NCBI GenBank assembly: GCA_026394635.1
Contig: JAPKXV010000186.1
Span: 2,112 to 10,077 of the forward strand
Length of the DNA stretch: 7,966 nucleotides
Origin: Methanoregula sp.
Lineage (GTDB): Archaea; Halobacteriota; Methanomicrobia; Methanomicrobiales; Methanospirillaceae
Direction: 5' to 3'
Shown: piece after piece, positions 1 to 6,290 of the stretch
How positions within the stretch are numbered: position 1 is the stretch's first letter
How the letters are laid out: the number at the start of each line of letters is the position of its first letter
The notes under the pieces: generated by a model
The model's input: only the letters and a program-made list of their open reading frames with translations
What the model was told of the DNA's origin: nothing
Databases searched by the model: none
Translations under genes and position numbers: made by a program

Positions 1-1
1 C

Positions 2-340
2 GGGGGGGTGCTCTCCGCAGACGATTTTACCCGGCTGAACGCAACCAAGGACCAGGACGAATTTATCGATGCCCTGAAACTGAAAGTCCGCCAGAAACTC
101 CTGCTCCAGTTCCTTGAAGAACTAAAAGGGGCAAAGAAGGTCCGGGACATCGAGGTGAACCTCACCCGGGTCCAGATCGACCAGATGGAGCGGATGTCAA
201 AGCTTCACCCGTTCTCCGTGCACCCGATCCTTGTGTATCTGGAGAAGAAGAAGTACGAGGTCTTCAACCTGCGTGCGATCGCCCGGGGGAAGGAGTCAAA
301 GCTGCCTGCCGCGCGGATCTCGGAATACCTGGTGATCTGA
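2..340 (+). CDS. atpC: A-type ATP synthase subunit C, C-terminal part (5' end outside window)
   Basis: This is the C-terminal third of the A1AO ATP synthase subunit C, the funnel-shaped protein that couples the central stalk (D/F) to the membrane rotor ring. The reading frame is open from the left edge (codons begin at base 2), so the GTG at 8 is an internal valine and not the start. About 113 residues are visible, against roughly 330-360 for the family. The last 50 residues carry the family's typical ending: a helix with KLHPFSVHPILVYLEKKKYE, then the V-F-N-L-R-x-I-x-R-G-K pattern and a final ISEYLVI. The gene is followed immediately by subunit F, as in other methanogen aha/atp operons. The identification rests on this terminal motif and on gene order; the missing N-terminal part cannot be judged. 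Confidence 0.9.
   Translation, partial: GGVLSADDFTRLNATKDQDEFIDALKLKVRQKLLLQFLEELKGAKKVRDIEVNLTRVQIDQMERMSKLHPFSVHPILVYLEKKKYEVFNLRAIARGKESKLPAARISEYLVI
331..337 (+). promoter_or_regulatory. Shine-Dalgarno site GGTGATC for subunit F
   Basis: A full GGTGATC, complementary to the 3' end of archaeal 16S rRNA, ends 3 nt before the ATG at 341. It is built into the last codons of subunit C, which points to translational coupling of C and F. Confidence 0.7.
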
Positions 341-643
341 ATGGAGATTGCAGTGATCGGAAACGGCGAGTTCATTCTCGGTTTCCGTCTGGCAGGGATA
401 AGAAAGACCTATGCAGCCGAGAACGATGAGAAACTCAGCGAGCTTATCACCCGTGTACTCGATGATACGAACGTCGGCATCCTTGTCTTGAACAGCAGCG
501 ATATGGGGCGGATCCCCCGCAGGCTCCGCACCACCCTTGAAAAGTCAGTGAAGCCGACCGTGATCGCAATCGGGGGCGAGGAAGAGGGACTGTCGATGAG
601 AGAGAAAATCAAGAGATCGGTGGGTGTTGATCTGTGGAAGTGA
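341..643 (+). CDS. atpF: A-type ATP synthase subunit F
   Basis: This is the small subunit F of the A1 rotor. It sits on subunit D in the central stalk and is thought to affect ATPase activity. The 100-residue product has the usual family length. Recognisable features are the N-terminal strand IAVIGNGEFILGFRLAGI (residues 3-20, matching the family pattern I-G-x-x-x-F-x-x-G-F-R-L-A-G-I), the central VGILVLNSSD block (45-54), and the C-terminal REKIKRSVGVDLW (87-99). The ATG directly abuts the TGA of subunit C and has a consensus GGTGATC just upstream, so the start is secure. Its stop overlaps the start of subunit A, consistent with coupled translation of the rotor and head subunits. Confidence 0.95.
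   Translation: MEIAVIGNGEFILGFRLAGIRKTYAAENDEKLSELITRVLDDTNVGILVLNSSDMGRIPRRLRTTLEKSVKPTVIAIGGEEEGLSMREKIKRSVGVDLWK
619..626 (+). promoter_or_regulatory. Shine-Dalgarno site (tandem GGTG) deciding the subunit A start
   Basis: Two adjacent GGTG tetramers lie at 619-622 and 623-626, the second 7 nt before the GTG at 634. The later ATG at 676 has no comparable site at proper spacing, so the GTG start is preferred. Confidence 0.55.
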
Positions 644-2400
644 AGAGCAAAAAATCCAAGGAACCAAAACAGGGAATGCTGAAACGAATTTCAGGACCCG
701 TCGTGACGGCAGTCAACCTTGACGCCCACATGTACGATGTGGTGAAGGTCGGAAAAGAAGAACTGATGGGCGAGGTCATCAAGATCCAGGGCGACAACAC
801 CATCATCCAGGTCTACGAGGATACGTCGGGTATCAGGCCCGGCGAACCGGTGTCAAACACCGGCCTTTCGCTCTCCGTGGAGCTCGGGCCCGGGCTGCTG
901 ACCAGTATTTACGATGGTATCCAGCGCCCGCTCGCGGTACTTGTAGATAAGATGGGCGACTTCATCCAGCGCGGTGTGTCCGCCCCGGGTCTTTCCCACG
1001 ATAAGAAGTGGGCATTCAAGCCGCTGGTCAAAGCCGGCGACAAGGTGCAGGGCGGTTCGATCATCGGTGAGGTGCAGGAGACCAACATCGTCCACAAGGT
1101 CATGCTCCCGCCCAACGCAAAGCCCGGCACGGTCAAGACGATTAAAACCGGGGAATTCACGGTCGAAGAGACGGTCTGTATTCTCGATGACAACCGCGAG
1201 TTCCCGATGATGCAGCGCTGGCCGGTGCGGGTTCCCCGCCCGGTCAAGGAGAAGCTGAACCCGGTGATCCCGCTGATCACGGGGCAGCGGATCCTGGACG
1301 GCCTGTTCCCGATCGCAAAGGGAGGAACCGCCGCAATCCCCGGACCGTTCGGGAGCGGCAAGACCGTCACCCAGCAGCAGCTGGCGAAGTGGTCGGATGC
1401 GGAGATCGTGGTCTACATCGGCTGCGGTGAACGCGGCAACGAGATGACCGAGGTGCTGACCGAGTTCCCCCACCTTGAAGACCCCAAGACGGGAAAACCG
1501 CTGATGGAACGGACCGTGCTGATCGCCAACACGTCCAACATGCCGGTCGCTGCCCGTGAGGCATCGGTCTATACCGGCATCACGATCGCGGAGTACTTCC
1601 GTGACATGGGCTACGATGTCTCGCTGATGGCAGATTCGACCTCCCGCTGGGCGGAAGCGATGCGCGAGATCTCCTCGCGTCTTGAGGAGATGCCGGGTGA
1701 GGAAGGCTATCCCGCCTATCTTGCCGCCCGCCTCTCGGAGTTCTACGAGCGCGCCGGCCTTGTCAAGACGCTGGCCGGAGGAGACGGTTCAGTCTCGGTC
1801 ATCGGGGCGGTATCACCGCCGGGCGGTGATTTCTCCGAGCCGGTCACCCAGAATACCCTGCGTATCGTGAAGGTCTTCTGGGCGCTGGACGCAAAGCTCT
1901 CGCAGCGGCGGCACTTCCCGTCGATCAACTGGCTCAACTCCTACTCACTGTACCTCGACACCCTCCATGACTGGTACGACAAGGAGGTTTCACCCGAGTG
2001 GAACAAGCTCCGCTCATGGGCGATGGAGGTGCTGCAGAAGGAGGCGGAACTGCAGGAGATCGTGCAGCTGGTCGGTTCCGATGCGCTGCCCGAGGCGGAG
2101 CAGATCACCATCGAGGTCGCCCGCATGATCCGCGAGGTATTCCTGCAGCAGAATGCGTACGATGCGGTGGACACGTTCTGCAGCATGAAGAAGCAGTACG
2201 ACATGATGAAGGCGATCCGGTTGTATTCAGATCTTGCCTATTCTGCTCAGGCAGCCGGGGTTCCCCCGAACCAGATCAATGCGGTAAAATCCAAGAACGA
2301 GCTGCCGCAGATCAAGTTCATCAAGGACTACAAGCCGGTGCTTGACAAGATAGCAAAGGACATGGATGCGGAATTCAATGCACTGAGGTCGGCATCATGA
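634..2400 (+). CDS. atpA: A-type ATP synthase catalytic subunit A
   Basis: This is the catalytic subunit of the A1 head, which makes ATP at the A/B interface from ADP and phosphate using the ion gradient. The 588-residue length is normal for archaeal A subunits. In order, the sequence shows an N-terminal beta-barrel (about 16-85), the A-specific bulge or non-homologous region (about 110-200), a Walker A loop GPFGSGKT (237-244), the catalytic glutamate in GCGERGNE (E266), the Walker B region SLMADSTSRWAEA (330-342, D334), the SPPGGDFSEPVTQ block (394-406), and the helical C-terminal domain. The GTG start overlaps the end of subunit F by 10 nt. Translation from a second GTG at 640 or the ATG at 676 is possible but less well supported. 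All catalytic residues are present, and no intein interrupts the P-loop, the site where some archaeal A subunits carry one. Confidence 0.98.
   Translation: MEVKSKKSKEPKQGMLKRISGPVVTAVNLDAHMYDVVKVGKEELMGEVIKIQGDNTIIQVYEDTSGIRPGEPVSNTGLSLSVELGPGLLTSIYDGIQRPLAVLVDKMGDFIQRGVSAPGLSHDKKWAFKPLVKAGDKVQGGSIIGEVQETNIVHKVMLPPNAKPGTVKTIKTGEFTVEETVCILDDNREFPMMQRWPVRVPRPVKEKLNPVIPLITGQRILDGLFPIAKGGTAAIPGPFGSGKTVTQQQLAKWSDAEIVVYIGCGERGNEMTEVLTEFPHLEDPKTGKPLMERTVLIANTSNMPVAAREASVYTGITIAEYFRDMGYDVSLMADSTSRWAEAMREISSRLEEMPGEEGYPAYLAARLSEFYERAGLVKTLAGGDGSVSVIGAVSPPGGDFSEPVTQNTLRIVKVFWALDAKLSQRRHFPSINWLNSYSLYLDTLHDWYDKEVSPEWNKLRSWAMEVLQKEAELQEIVQLVGSDALPEAEQITIEVARMIREVFLQQNAYDAVDTFCSMKKQYDMMKAIRLYSDLAYSAQAAGVPPNQINAVKSKNELPQIKFIKDYKPVLDKIAKDMDAEFNALRSAS
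2385..2389 (+). promoter_or_regulatory. Shine-Dalgarno site GAGGT for subunit B
   Basis: GAGGT lies 7 nt before the ATG at 2397 and within the last codons of subunit A. It supports the start that overlaps the A stop codon as ATGA. Confidence 0.6.
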
Positions 2401-3722
2401 AGGAATACAGGACGATAAACAAGATCGCCGGGCCGCTGCTCTTTGTGGAGAAGACCGAACCGATCGCCTACGGAGAGCTGGTCAACATCATACTCTTTGA
2501 CGGGACGGTCAAGCGAGGGCAGGTGCTGGACACCAGCGATGAGCTCGTGGTCGTGCAGGTCTTTGAGACGACTGCGGGTATCGGCAGGGACAGCGGCGTC
2601 CGGTTTACCGGTGAGACGATCAAGATGCCGGTGGGCAGGGAGATGCTGGGACGCATCCTGTCCGGTGGCGGCAAACCGATCGACGGCGGCCCCGAGATCG
2701 TGCCGGAGAAACGGCTCGACATCACGGGCGCTGCGATCAACCCGTACGCACGGGCATCGCCCAACGAGTTCATCCAGACCGGTATCTCGACCATCGACGG
2801 TACCAACACGCTTGTCCGTGGCCAGAAGCTCCCGATTTTCTCGGGTGCGGGGCTGCCGCACAACACGATTGCACTCCAGATCGCCCGGCAGGCAAAGGTG
2901 CTGGGGGGCAAGGGCGAGTTCGCCGTCGTGTTCGCCGCGATGGGTATCACGAAGGAAGAGGCCAACTACTTCATGCAGGACTTCGAGCGCACCGGTGCGC
3001 TCGAGCGTGCGGTCGTGTTTCTTAACCTTGCGGATGACCCGGCTGTCGAGCGTATCATCACGCCGCGTCTCGCGCTTACCACGGCAGAGTACCTCGCGTT
3101 CGAGCTCGGTATGCACGTGCTCGTTATCCTTACGGATATGACATACCCGGGGTACATGTACACCGACCTTGCGTGCATCTACGAGCGTGCGGGGATCATC
3201 AAGGGCAAGAAGGGGTCGATCACGCAGTTCCCGATCTTAACGATGCCCGGTGATGATATCACGCACCCGATCCCCGACCTTACCGGGTACATCACCGAAG
3301 GCCAGATCGTGGTCTCGCGTGACCTGCACCGCAAAGGTATCTACCCGCCCATCAACGTGCTGCCGTCGCTCTCGCGCCTGATGAACCTGGGTATTGGCAA
3401 AGGGCATACCCGCGAAGACCACAAAAAGGTCTCCGACCAGCTCTATGCCGCGTATGCGGAAGGCAACGACCTACGGGGACTTGTCGCCATAGTCGGCAAA
3501 GACGCGCTCTCCGAACGTGACCGGACGTTCCTGGAGTTTGCGGACCTCTTCGAGAACCGGTTCGTCCGGCAGGGTTATAACGAAGACCGCACGATTGAAG
3601 GCACGCTTGACATCGGCTGGGATCTTCTCTCTACGCTGCCGGTTGAGCAGCTCGTCCGTATCGACCGCGACATGATCAACAAGTACCACCCGAAGTTCAG
3701 GAATGCCGAAAAGGCGAAGTGA
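2397..3722 (+). CDS. atpB: A-type ATP synthase regulatory subunit B, with an apparent 21-residue internal deletion
   Basis: This is the non-catalytic nucleotide-binding subunit that alternates with A in the A1 hexamer and supplies the arginine finger to the catalytic site. The product is 441 residues; archaeal homologues are usually about 460. Family landmarks are the barrel (about 5-75), LLGRILSG-type block (84-90), QTGISTIDGTNTLVRGQK (127-144), the degenerate P-loop SGAGLPHN (149-156), AVVFAAMGI (176-184), FLNLADDPA (208-216), DDITHPIPDLTGYITEGQI (286-304), and PSLSRLM with the arginine finger R327. At residues 249/250 the sequence runs ILTDMT directly into YPGYMYTDL. In family members as I recall them, about 21 residues lie between these blocks, including the ALRE helix and the PGRRG loop. 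The frame is intact across the join. The ATG overlaps the subunit A stop. Confidence 0.96.
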   Translation: MKEYRTINKIAGPLLFVEKTEPIAYGELVNIILFDGTVKRGQVLDTSDELVVVQVFETTAGIGRDSGVRFTGETIKMPVGREMLGRILSGGGKPIDGGPEIVPEKRLDITGAAINPYARASPNEFIQTGISTIDGTNTLVRGQKLPIFSGAGLPHNTIALQIARQAKVLGGKGEFAVVFAAMGITKEEANYFMQDFERTGALERAVVFLNLADDPAVERIITPRLALTTAEYLAFELGMHVLVILTDMTYPGYMYTDLACIYERAGIIKGKKGSITQFPILTMPGDDITHPIPDLTGYITEGQIVVSRDLHRKGIYPPINVLPSLSRLMNLGIGKGHTREDHKKVSDQLYAAYAEGNDLRGLVAIVGKDALSERDRTFLEFADLFENRFVRQGYNEDRTIEGTLDIGWDLLSTLPVEQLVRIDRDMINKYHPKFRNAEKAK

Positions 3723-3728
3723 GGATCC

Positions 3729-4358
3729 ATGGCGCTGCGTGACATCAAGCCAACCCGTTCGGAACTGATCAACTTAAAGCGGAAGATCAAGCTCTCCGAG
3801 CGCGGCTACAAGATCCTCAAGATGAAGCGCGATGGACTGATCCTTGAATTTTTCAAGGTGCTTGCGAAGGCAAAGGACAGCCGCGGCGGTCTCATGGATA
3901 AGTACGCGAGAGCTGTCGAGATGATGGCGCTAGCGAACACGGTCGAGGGAGCGATCGGCGTGAAGTCAGCGGCATTCTCTGTCAGGGAGGTGCCGGAGAT
4001 CACCTTAAAGAGCAAGAATATCATGGGTGTGGTCGTCCCCGAGATTGAATCGTCCAAAGTAAGAAAGAGCCTGGTTGAGCGGGGGTACGGGGTGCTCGGT
4101 ACGTCCCCGGTTATCGATGAGACTGCGACTGCGTTCGAGGAGCTCGTGGAGTCGATCATCGAGAGCGCAGAGATTGAGACGACCATGAAGCGGCTGCTCG
4201 AAGAGATCGAGAGCACGAAACGGCGCGTGAATGCGCTGGAGTTCAAGGTCATACCCGAGCTGACGGAAGCACAGGACTTCATCAAGATGCGCCTTGACGA
4301 GATGGAGCGGGAGGAACTCTTCCGGCTCAAGAAGATCAAGGCACGGAGTACTTCATAA
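3729..4358 (+). CDS. atpD: A-type ATP synthase subunit D (central stalk)
   Basis: Subunit D is the coiled-coil axle that rotates inside the A3B3 hexamer and connects, with F, to subunit C. The 209-residue product matches the family length. The N-terminal helix has the signature PTRSELINLKRKIKLSERGY (8-27) followed by ILKMKRDGLILEFF (29-42). The middle carries the variable hairpin (about 75-125), and the C-terminal helix holds ESTKRRVNALEFKVIPEL (161-178), the other family signature. The sequence is rich in K, R and E with heptad-like spacing, as expected for the antiparallel coiled coil. It starts 6 nt after subunit B, with GAGG at 3721-3724 overlapping the B stop. It is the last synthase gene here; no ahaG-like gene follows. 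Confidence 0.96.
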   Translation: MALRDIKPTRSELINLKRKIKLSERGYKILKMKRDGLILEFFKVLAKAKDSRGGLMDKYARAVEMMALANTVEGAIGVKSAAFSVREVPEITLKSKNIMGVVVPEIESSKVRKSLVERGYGVLGTSPVIDETATAFEELVESIIESAEIETTMKRLLEEIESTKRRVNALEFKVIPELTEAQDFIKMRLDEMEREELFRLKKIKARSTS

Positions 4359-4363
4359 GGGGC

Positions 4364-4369
4364 GAGGGG
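4364..4369 (+). promoter_or_regulatory. Shine-Dalgarno site GAGGGG for pgk
   Basis: GAGGGG lies 3 nt before the ATG at 4373, in the 14-nt gap after subunit D. The gap is too short to hold a separate archaeal promoter outside coding sequence, so pgk is probably read through from the synthase operon. Confidence 0.5.
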
Positions 4370-4372
4370 TTC

Positions 4373-5587
4373 ATGGTGATCGGGACTATCAGGGAGCTTG
4401 AGTGTGAAAAAAAGACCGTGCTTCTCCGGCTTGACCTGAACTCCCCCATCGATCCCGGCTCGCACCTCATTTTGGATGATAAACGGTTCAAAGAACATCT
4501 TCCTACCATCAGGGCGCTTTCGGGCAGTCGCACGGTGATCCTCACCCACCAGAGCCGGCCCGGGAAAAAGGACTTTACGACACTGCAGGCGCATGCCGAC
4601 AAACTGGAACAACTCCTCGGGACTCCCGTGACCTATGTGGACAGCATCTTCGGGAAGCATGCCCGCGATGCGGTCTCCGGCGCAAAACCTGGCGATGTCA
4701 TCATGCTCGAGAACGTCCGGTTCAACGCTGAGGAGAACCTCACGCTCAAGCCGGAGGACGCAAAGAAGACCCATATCGTAAAGAAGCTTGCCGGCATGGC
4801 AGACTTCTTTGTGAATGATGCGTTTGGCACCGCCCACCGTTCCCAACCCACGGTGGTCGGGCTGCCGGTTGTCATGAGGTCTGCAGCAGGGCTTTTGATG
4901 GAAAAGGAAGTGACCACGCTCTCAAAAGTCTTTTCCGGTGCTCCCCGCCCTGTCTGTATGGTGCTGGGCGGGACCAAGGCTGACGATTCGATCGATGTCG
5001 CCCGGCACGTGCTTGCCCATGGTATCGCGGATTATGTGATCGTAATCGGTGTTGTCGCCAATGTCTTTTTGATCGCCGACGGGATTAATATCGGAAAACC
5101 CTCCTCCCAGCTGATTGCCCAGCTGAAATACGAACCCGAGATTGAAAAGGCACAAGCGATCCTTGCCAGCTACCGCGACCGTGTGTTCATGCCGGAATTT
5201 GTGGCGGTGCGACAGGACAACAAACGGGTTGAATATCCTGTGCAGAAGATCCCGGATGATGCCCCGGTGCTCGATATCGGCATGGATGCGGTCCGCGTGC
5301 TGACGCAGGCGATTAAAAAATCCGGCACGGTCGTCTTCAACGGCCCTGCCGGTCTTTTCGAGGACGCTGACTTTGCGACCGGGACCTACGAGTTGCTCAA
5401 GGCGGCATCGCAGGTGGAGTTCTCGGTGGTTGGCGGCGGGCACACGGCTGCCGTGATCGAGAAGATGGGGCTGGTCTCCCATTTCACCCACATCTCAACC
5501 GGTGGCGGGGCATGCATCGAGTTCCTGACCGGAAAGAAACTGCCGGCAGTCGATGCGCTCGAGCAGTCTAAAAAGATCTTCGGATAG
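4373..5587 (+). CDS. pgk: Phosphoglycerate kinase (archaeal type)
   Basis: This enzyme interconverts 3-phosphoglycerate plus ATP and 1,3-bisphosphoglycerate plus ADP in the cytoplasm; in methanogens it works mainly in the gluconeogenic direction. The 404-residue product has normal family length and two Rossmann-like domains. N-terminal substrate-site motifs are VLLRLDLNSP (16-25), LTHQSRPG (57-64), LENVRFN (112-118) and VNDAFGTAHR (147-156). C-terminal nucleotide-site motifs are LGGTK (198-202, where the common form is GGAK), VFNGPAGLFED (321-331), VVGGGHTAA (352-360) and STGGGACIEFL (375-385). GGGH rather than GGGD and a phenylalanine in VFNGP are, as I recall them, usual in archaeal forms. 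It starts 14 nt after subunit D and is probably co-transcribed with it. The start is supported by the family-like opening GTIRELE. Confidence 0.97.
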   Translation: MVIGTIRELECEKKTVLLRLDLNSPIDPGSHLILDDKRFKEHLPTIRALSGSRTVILTHQSRPGKKDFTTLQAHADKLEQLLGTPVTYVDSIFGKHARDAVSGAKPGDVIMLENVRFNAEENLTLKPEDAKKTHIVKKLAGMADFFVNDAFGTAHRSQPTVVGLPVVMRSAAGLLMEKEVTTLSKVFSGAPRPVCMVLGGTKADDSIDVARHVLAHGIADYVIVIGVVANVFLIADGINIGKPSSQLIAQLKYEPEIEKAQAILASYRDRVFMPEFVAVRQDNKRVEYPVQKIPDDAPVLDIGMDAVRVLTQAIKKSGTVVFNGPAGLFEDADFATGTYELLKAASQVEFSVVGGGHTAAVIEKMGLVSHFTHISTGGGACIEFLTGKKLPAVDALEQSKKIFG

Positions 5588-5602
5588 ATCCCCGGCGCTA
5601 TC

Positions 5603-5609
5603 TTTTTTT
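5603..5609 (+). terminator. T-tract terminator after pgk
   Basis: A run of seven T begins 15 nt after the pgk stop, in the first non-coding sequence after the synthase-pgk block. Archaeal RNA polymerase terminates at such T-tracts without needing a strong hairpin. The preceding CCCCGGCG offers little stem structure. Confidence 0.5.
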
Positions 5610-5613
5610 AAAA
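5607..5613 (+). promoter_or_regulatory. Possible TATA box for rlmH (overlaps the T-tract)
   Basis: TTTAAAA is the only TATA-like element upstream of rlmH. With normal archaeal spacing it would start transcription near 5635, downstream of the ATG at 5632 but upstream of the one at 5680. This fits the shorter start. No clear BRE is seen, so the call is tentative. Confidence 0.3.
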
Positions 5614-5679
5614 CTTCCTGTTCCCTGTTCAATGCGGAAAACCTCATCAGGTTCCCGGAACTACCACTATTCATTCCCT

Positions 5680-6159
5680 ATGCAGATCCAGATCATTGCC
5701 ATCGGGAGGATCAAAGAGCGCTATCTCTCTGATGGCATTGCAGAGTACGAGAAACGCCTCCGCCCGTACGTGAAGCTGCGGGTGACGGAGGTTGACGATG
5801 ACCGGCGGCCGGTCAACCTCTCCCCGGCGCAACAGGACCAGATCCTCGCCCGGGAAGGTGAAAAGATCCTCGCGGCAATCACGGAAGGAAACGTCACCGT
5901 CGCGCTTGCGGTGAACGGGAAACCGTATTCGAGTGAAGAACTGGCGGCGTTCATGAAGAAACGCGAGGTGAGCGGAGCTTCTCAGGTCACGTTCATCATC
6001 GGCGGGGATCTCGGGCTCGCCCCGTCCGTGCTGGAGCGCTGCGACCTTGTGCTCTCCCTCTCCCCCATGACCTTTACGCACCCGATGGTGCGGCTGATCC
6101 TTATCGAGCAGATCTACCGGGCGTTCCGGATCATGCGGGGCGAGCCGTACCACAAGTGA
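5680..6159 (+). CDS. rlmH: RlmH, 23S rRNA pseudouridine N3-methyltransferase (SPOUT family)
   Basis: RlmH methylates N3 of the pseudouridine at 1915 (E. coli numbering) in helix 69 of 23S rRNA on the assembled ribosome, using S-adenosylmethionine. From the ATG at 5680 the product is 159 residues, the typical family length. It opens with the family-type MQIQIIAIGRIKERYLSDGI and closes with the SPOUT knot: FIIGGDLGL (105-113), LSLSPMTFTHPMVRLILIEQ (125-144), and the highly conserved YRAFRIMRGEPYHK at the C terminus, with the terminal Tyr-His pair. An in-frame ATG at 5632 would add 16 residues (MRKTSSGSRNYHYSFP) that the family lacks. Neither ATG has a good Shine-Dalgarno site. The gene stands alone between two operons. 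It is nearly universal in bacteria and much less regular in archaea; the target nucleotide in archaea is inferred. Confidence 0.93.
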   Translation: MQIQIIAIGRIKERYLSDGIAEYEKRLRPYVKLRVTEVDDDRRPVNLSPAQQDQILAREGEKILAAITEGNVTVALAVNGKPYSSEELAAFMKKREVSGASQVTFIIGGDLGLAPSVLERCDLVLSLSPMTFTHPMVRLILIEQIYRAFRIMRGEPYHK

Positions 6160-6163
6160 GAGT

Positions 6164-6179
6164 TACCGGTCGACCGGTA
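6164..6179 (+). repeat. Perfect 16-bp palindrome downstream of rlmH
   Basis: TACCGGTCGACCGGTA equals its own reverse complement and begins 4 nt after the rlmH stop codon. As RNA it could form a 6-bp stem with a UCGA loop; as DNA it is a two-fold symmetric site suited to a dimeric regulator. No T-tract follows, which argues against a simple terminator. It lies about 35 nt upstream of the TATA-like box of the next gene, a position where archaeal regulators can bind. Confidence 0.55.
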
Positions 6180-6210
6180 TGAGGATCCGTGCGAGCACGT
6201 CACCCGTACC

Positions 6211-6217
6211 ATAAAAG
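6211..6217 (+). promoter_or_regulatory. Candidate TATA box for the aminotransferase operon
   Basis: ATAAAAG is the most AT-rich element of the 131-nt spacer between rlmH and the aminotransferase gene. Normal spacing would place the transcription start near 6240, giving a leader of about 50 nt. No strong BRE is recognisable. Confidence 0.4.
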
Positions 6218-6280
6218 TCCGGTTGTAGTATGCCGATGATCGGATCGGCTGTGAAAAGAACCAAGAGGATACACAGCACA

Positions 6281-6287
6281 GGTCATC
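6281..6287 (+). promoter_or_regulatory. Shine-Dalgarno site GGTCATC deciding the aminotransferase start
   Basis: GGTCATC differs from the archaeal consensus GGTGATC at one base and sits 3 nt before the ATG at 6291, the same spacing as the perfect site in front of subunit F. It supports the ATG at 6291. Confidence 0.5.
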
Positions 6288-6290
6288 GTA

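Noticed and set aside
1342..1365. Possible intein insertion site at the subunit A P-loop
   Set aside because: The Walker A codons are continuous and the protein has normal length, so no intein is present.
853..1473. 206-codon - strand frame opposite subunit A
   Set aside because: It sits entirely inside a well-conserved catalytic subunit gene and has low-complexity shadow composition.
2328..3116. 262-codon - strand frame opposite subunit B
   Set aside because: The translation is rich in R, D and H with no recognisable domain, as expected for the shadow of a GC-rich gene.
3806..4846. Long open frame (346 codons) on the - strand across subunit D and pgk
   Set aside because: It lies opposite two confidently identified genes, its translation shows no family motif, and long antisense frames are common in GC-rich coding DNA.
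5632..5679. N-terminal extension of RlmH from the ATG at 5632
   Set aside because: The 16 added residues are absent from the family, and the 159-residue form from 5680 matches normal length; kept only as an alternative start.
6145..6217. Imperfect direct repeat CCGTACCA at the rlmH 3' end (6145-6152) and in the spacer (6204-6211), reminiscent of SCC-type attachment sites
   Set aside because: Only 8 bp match exactly, the enclosed segment is about 60 nt, and no recombinase gene is present; chance is a sufficient explanation.
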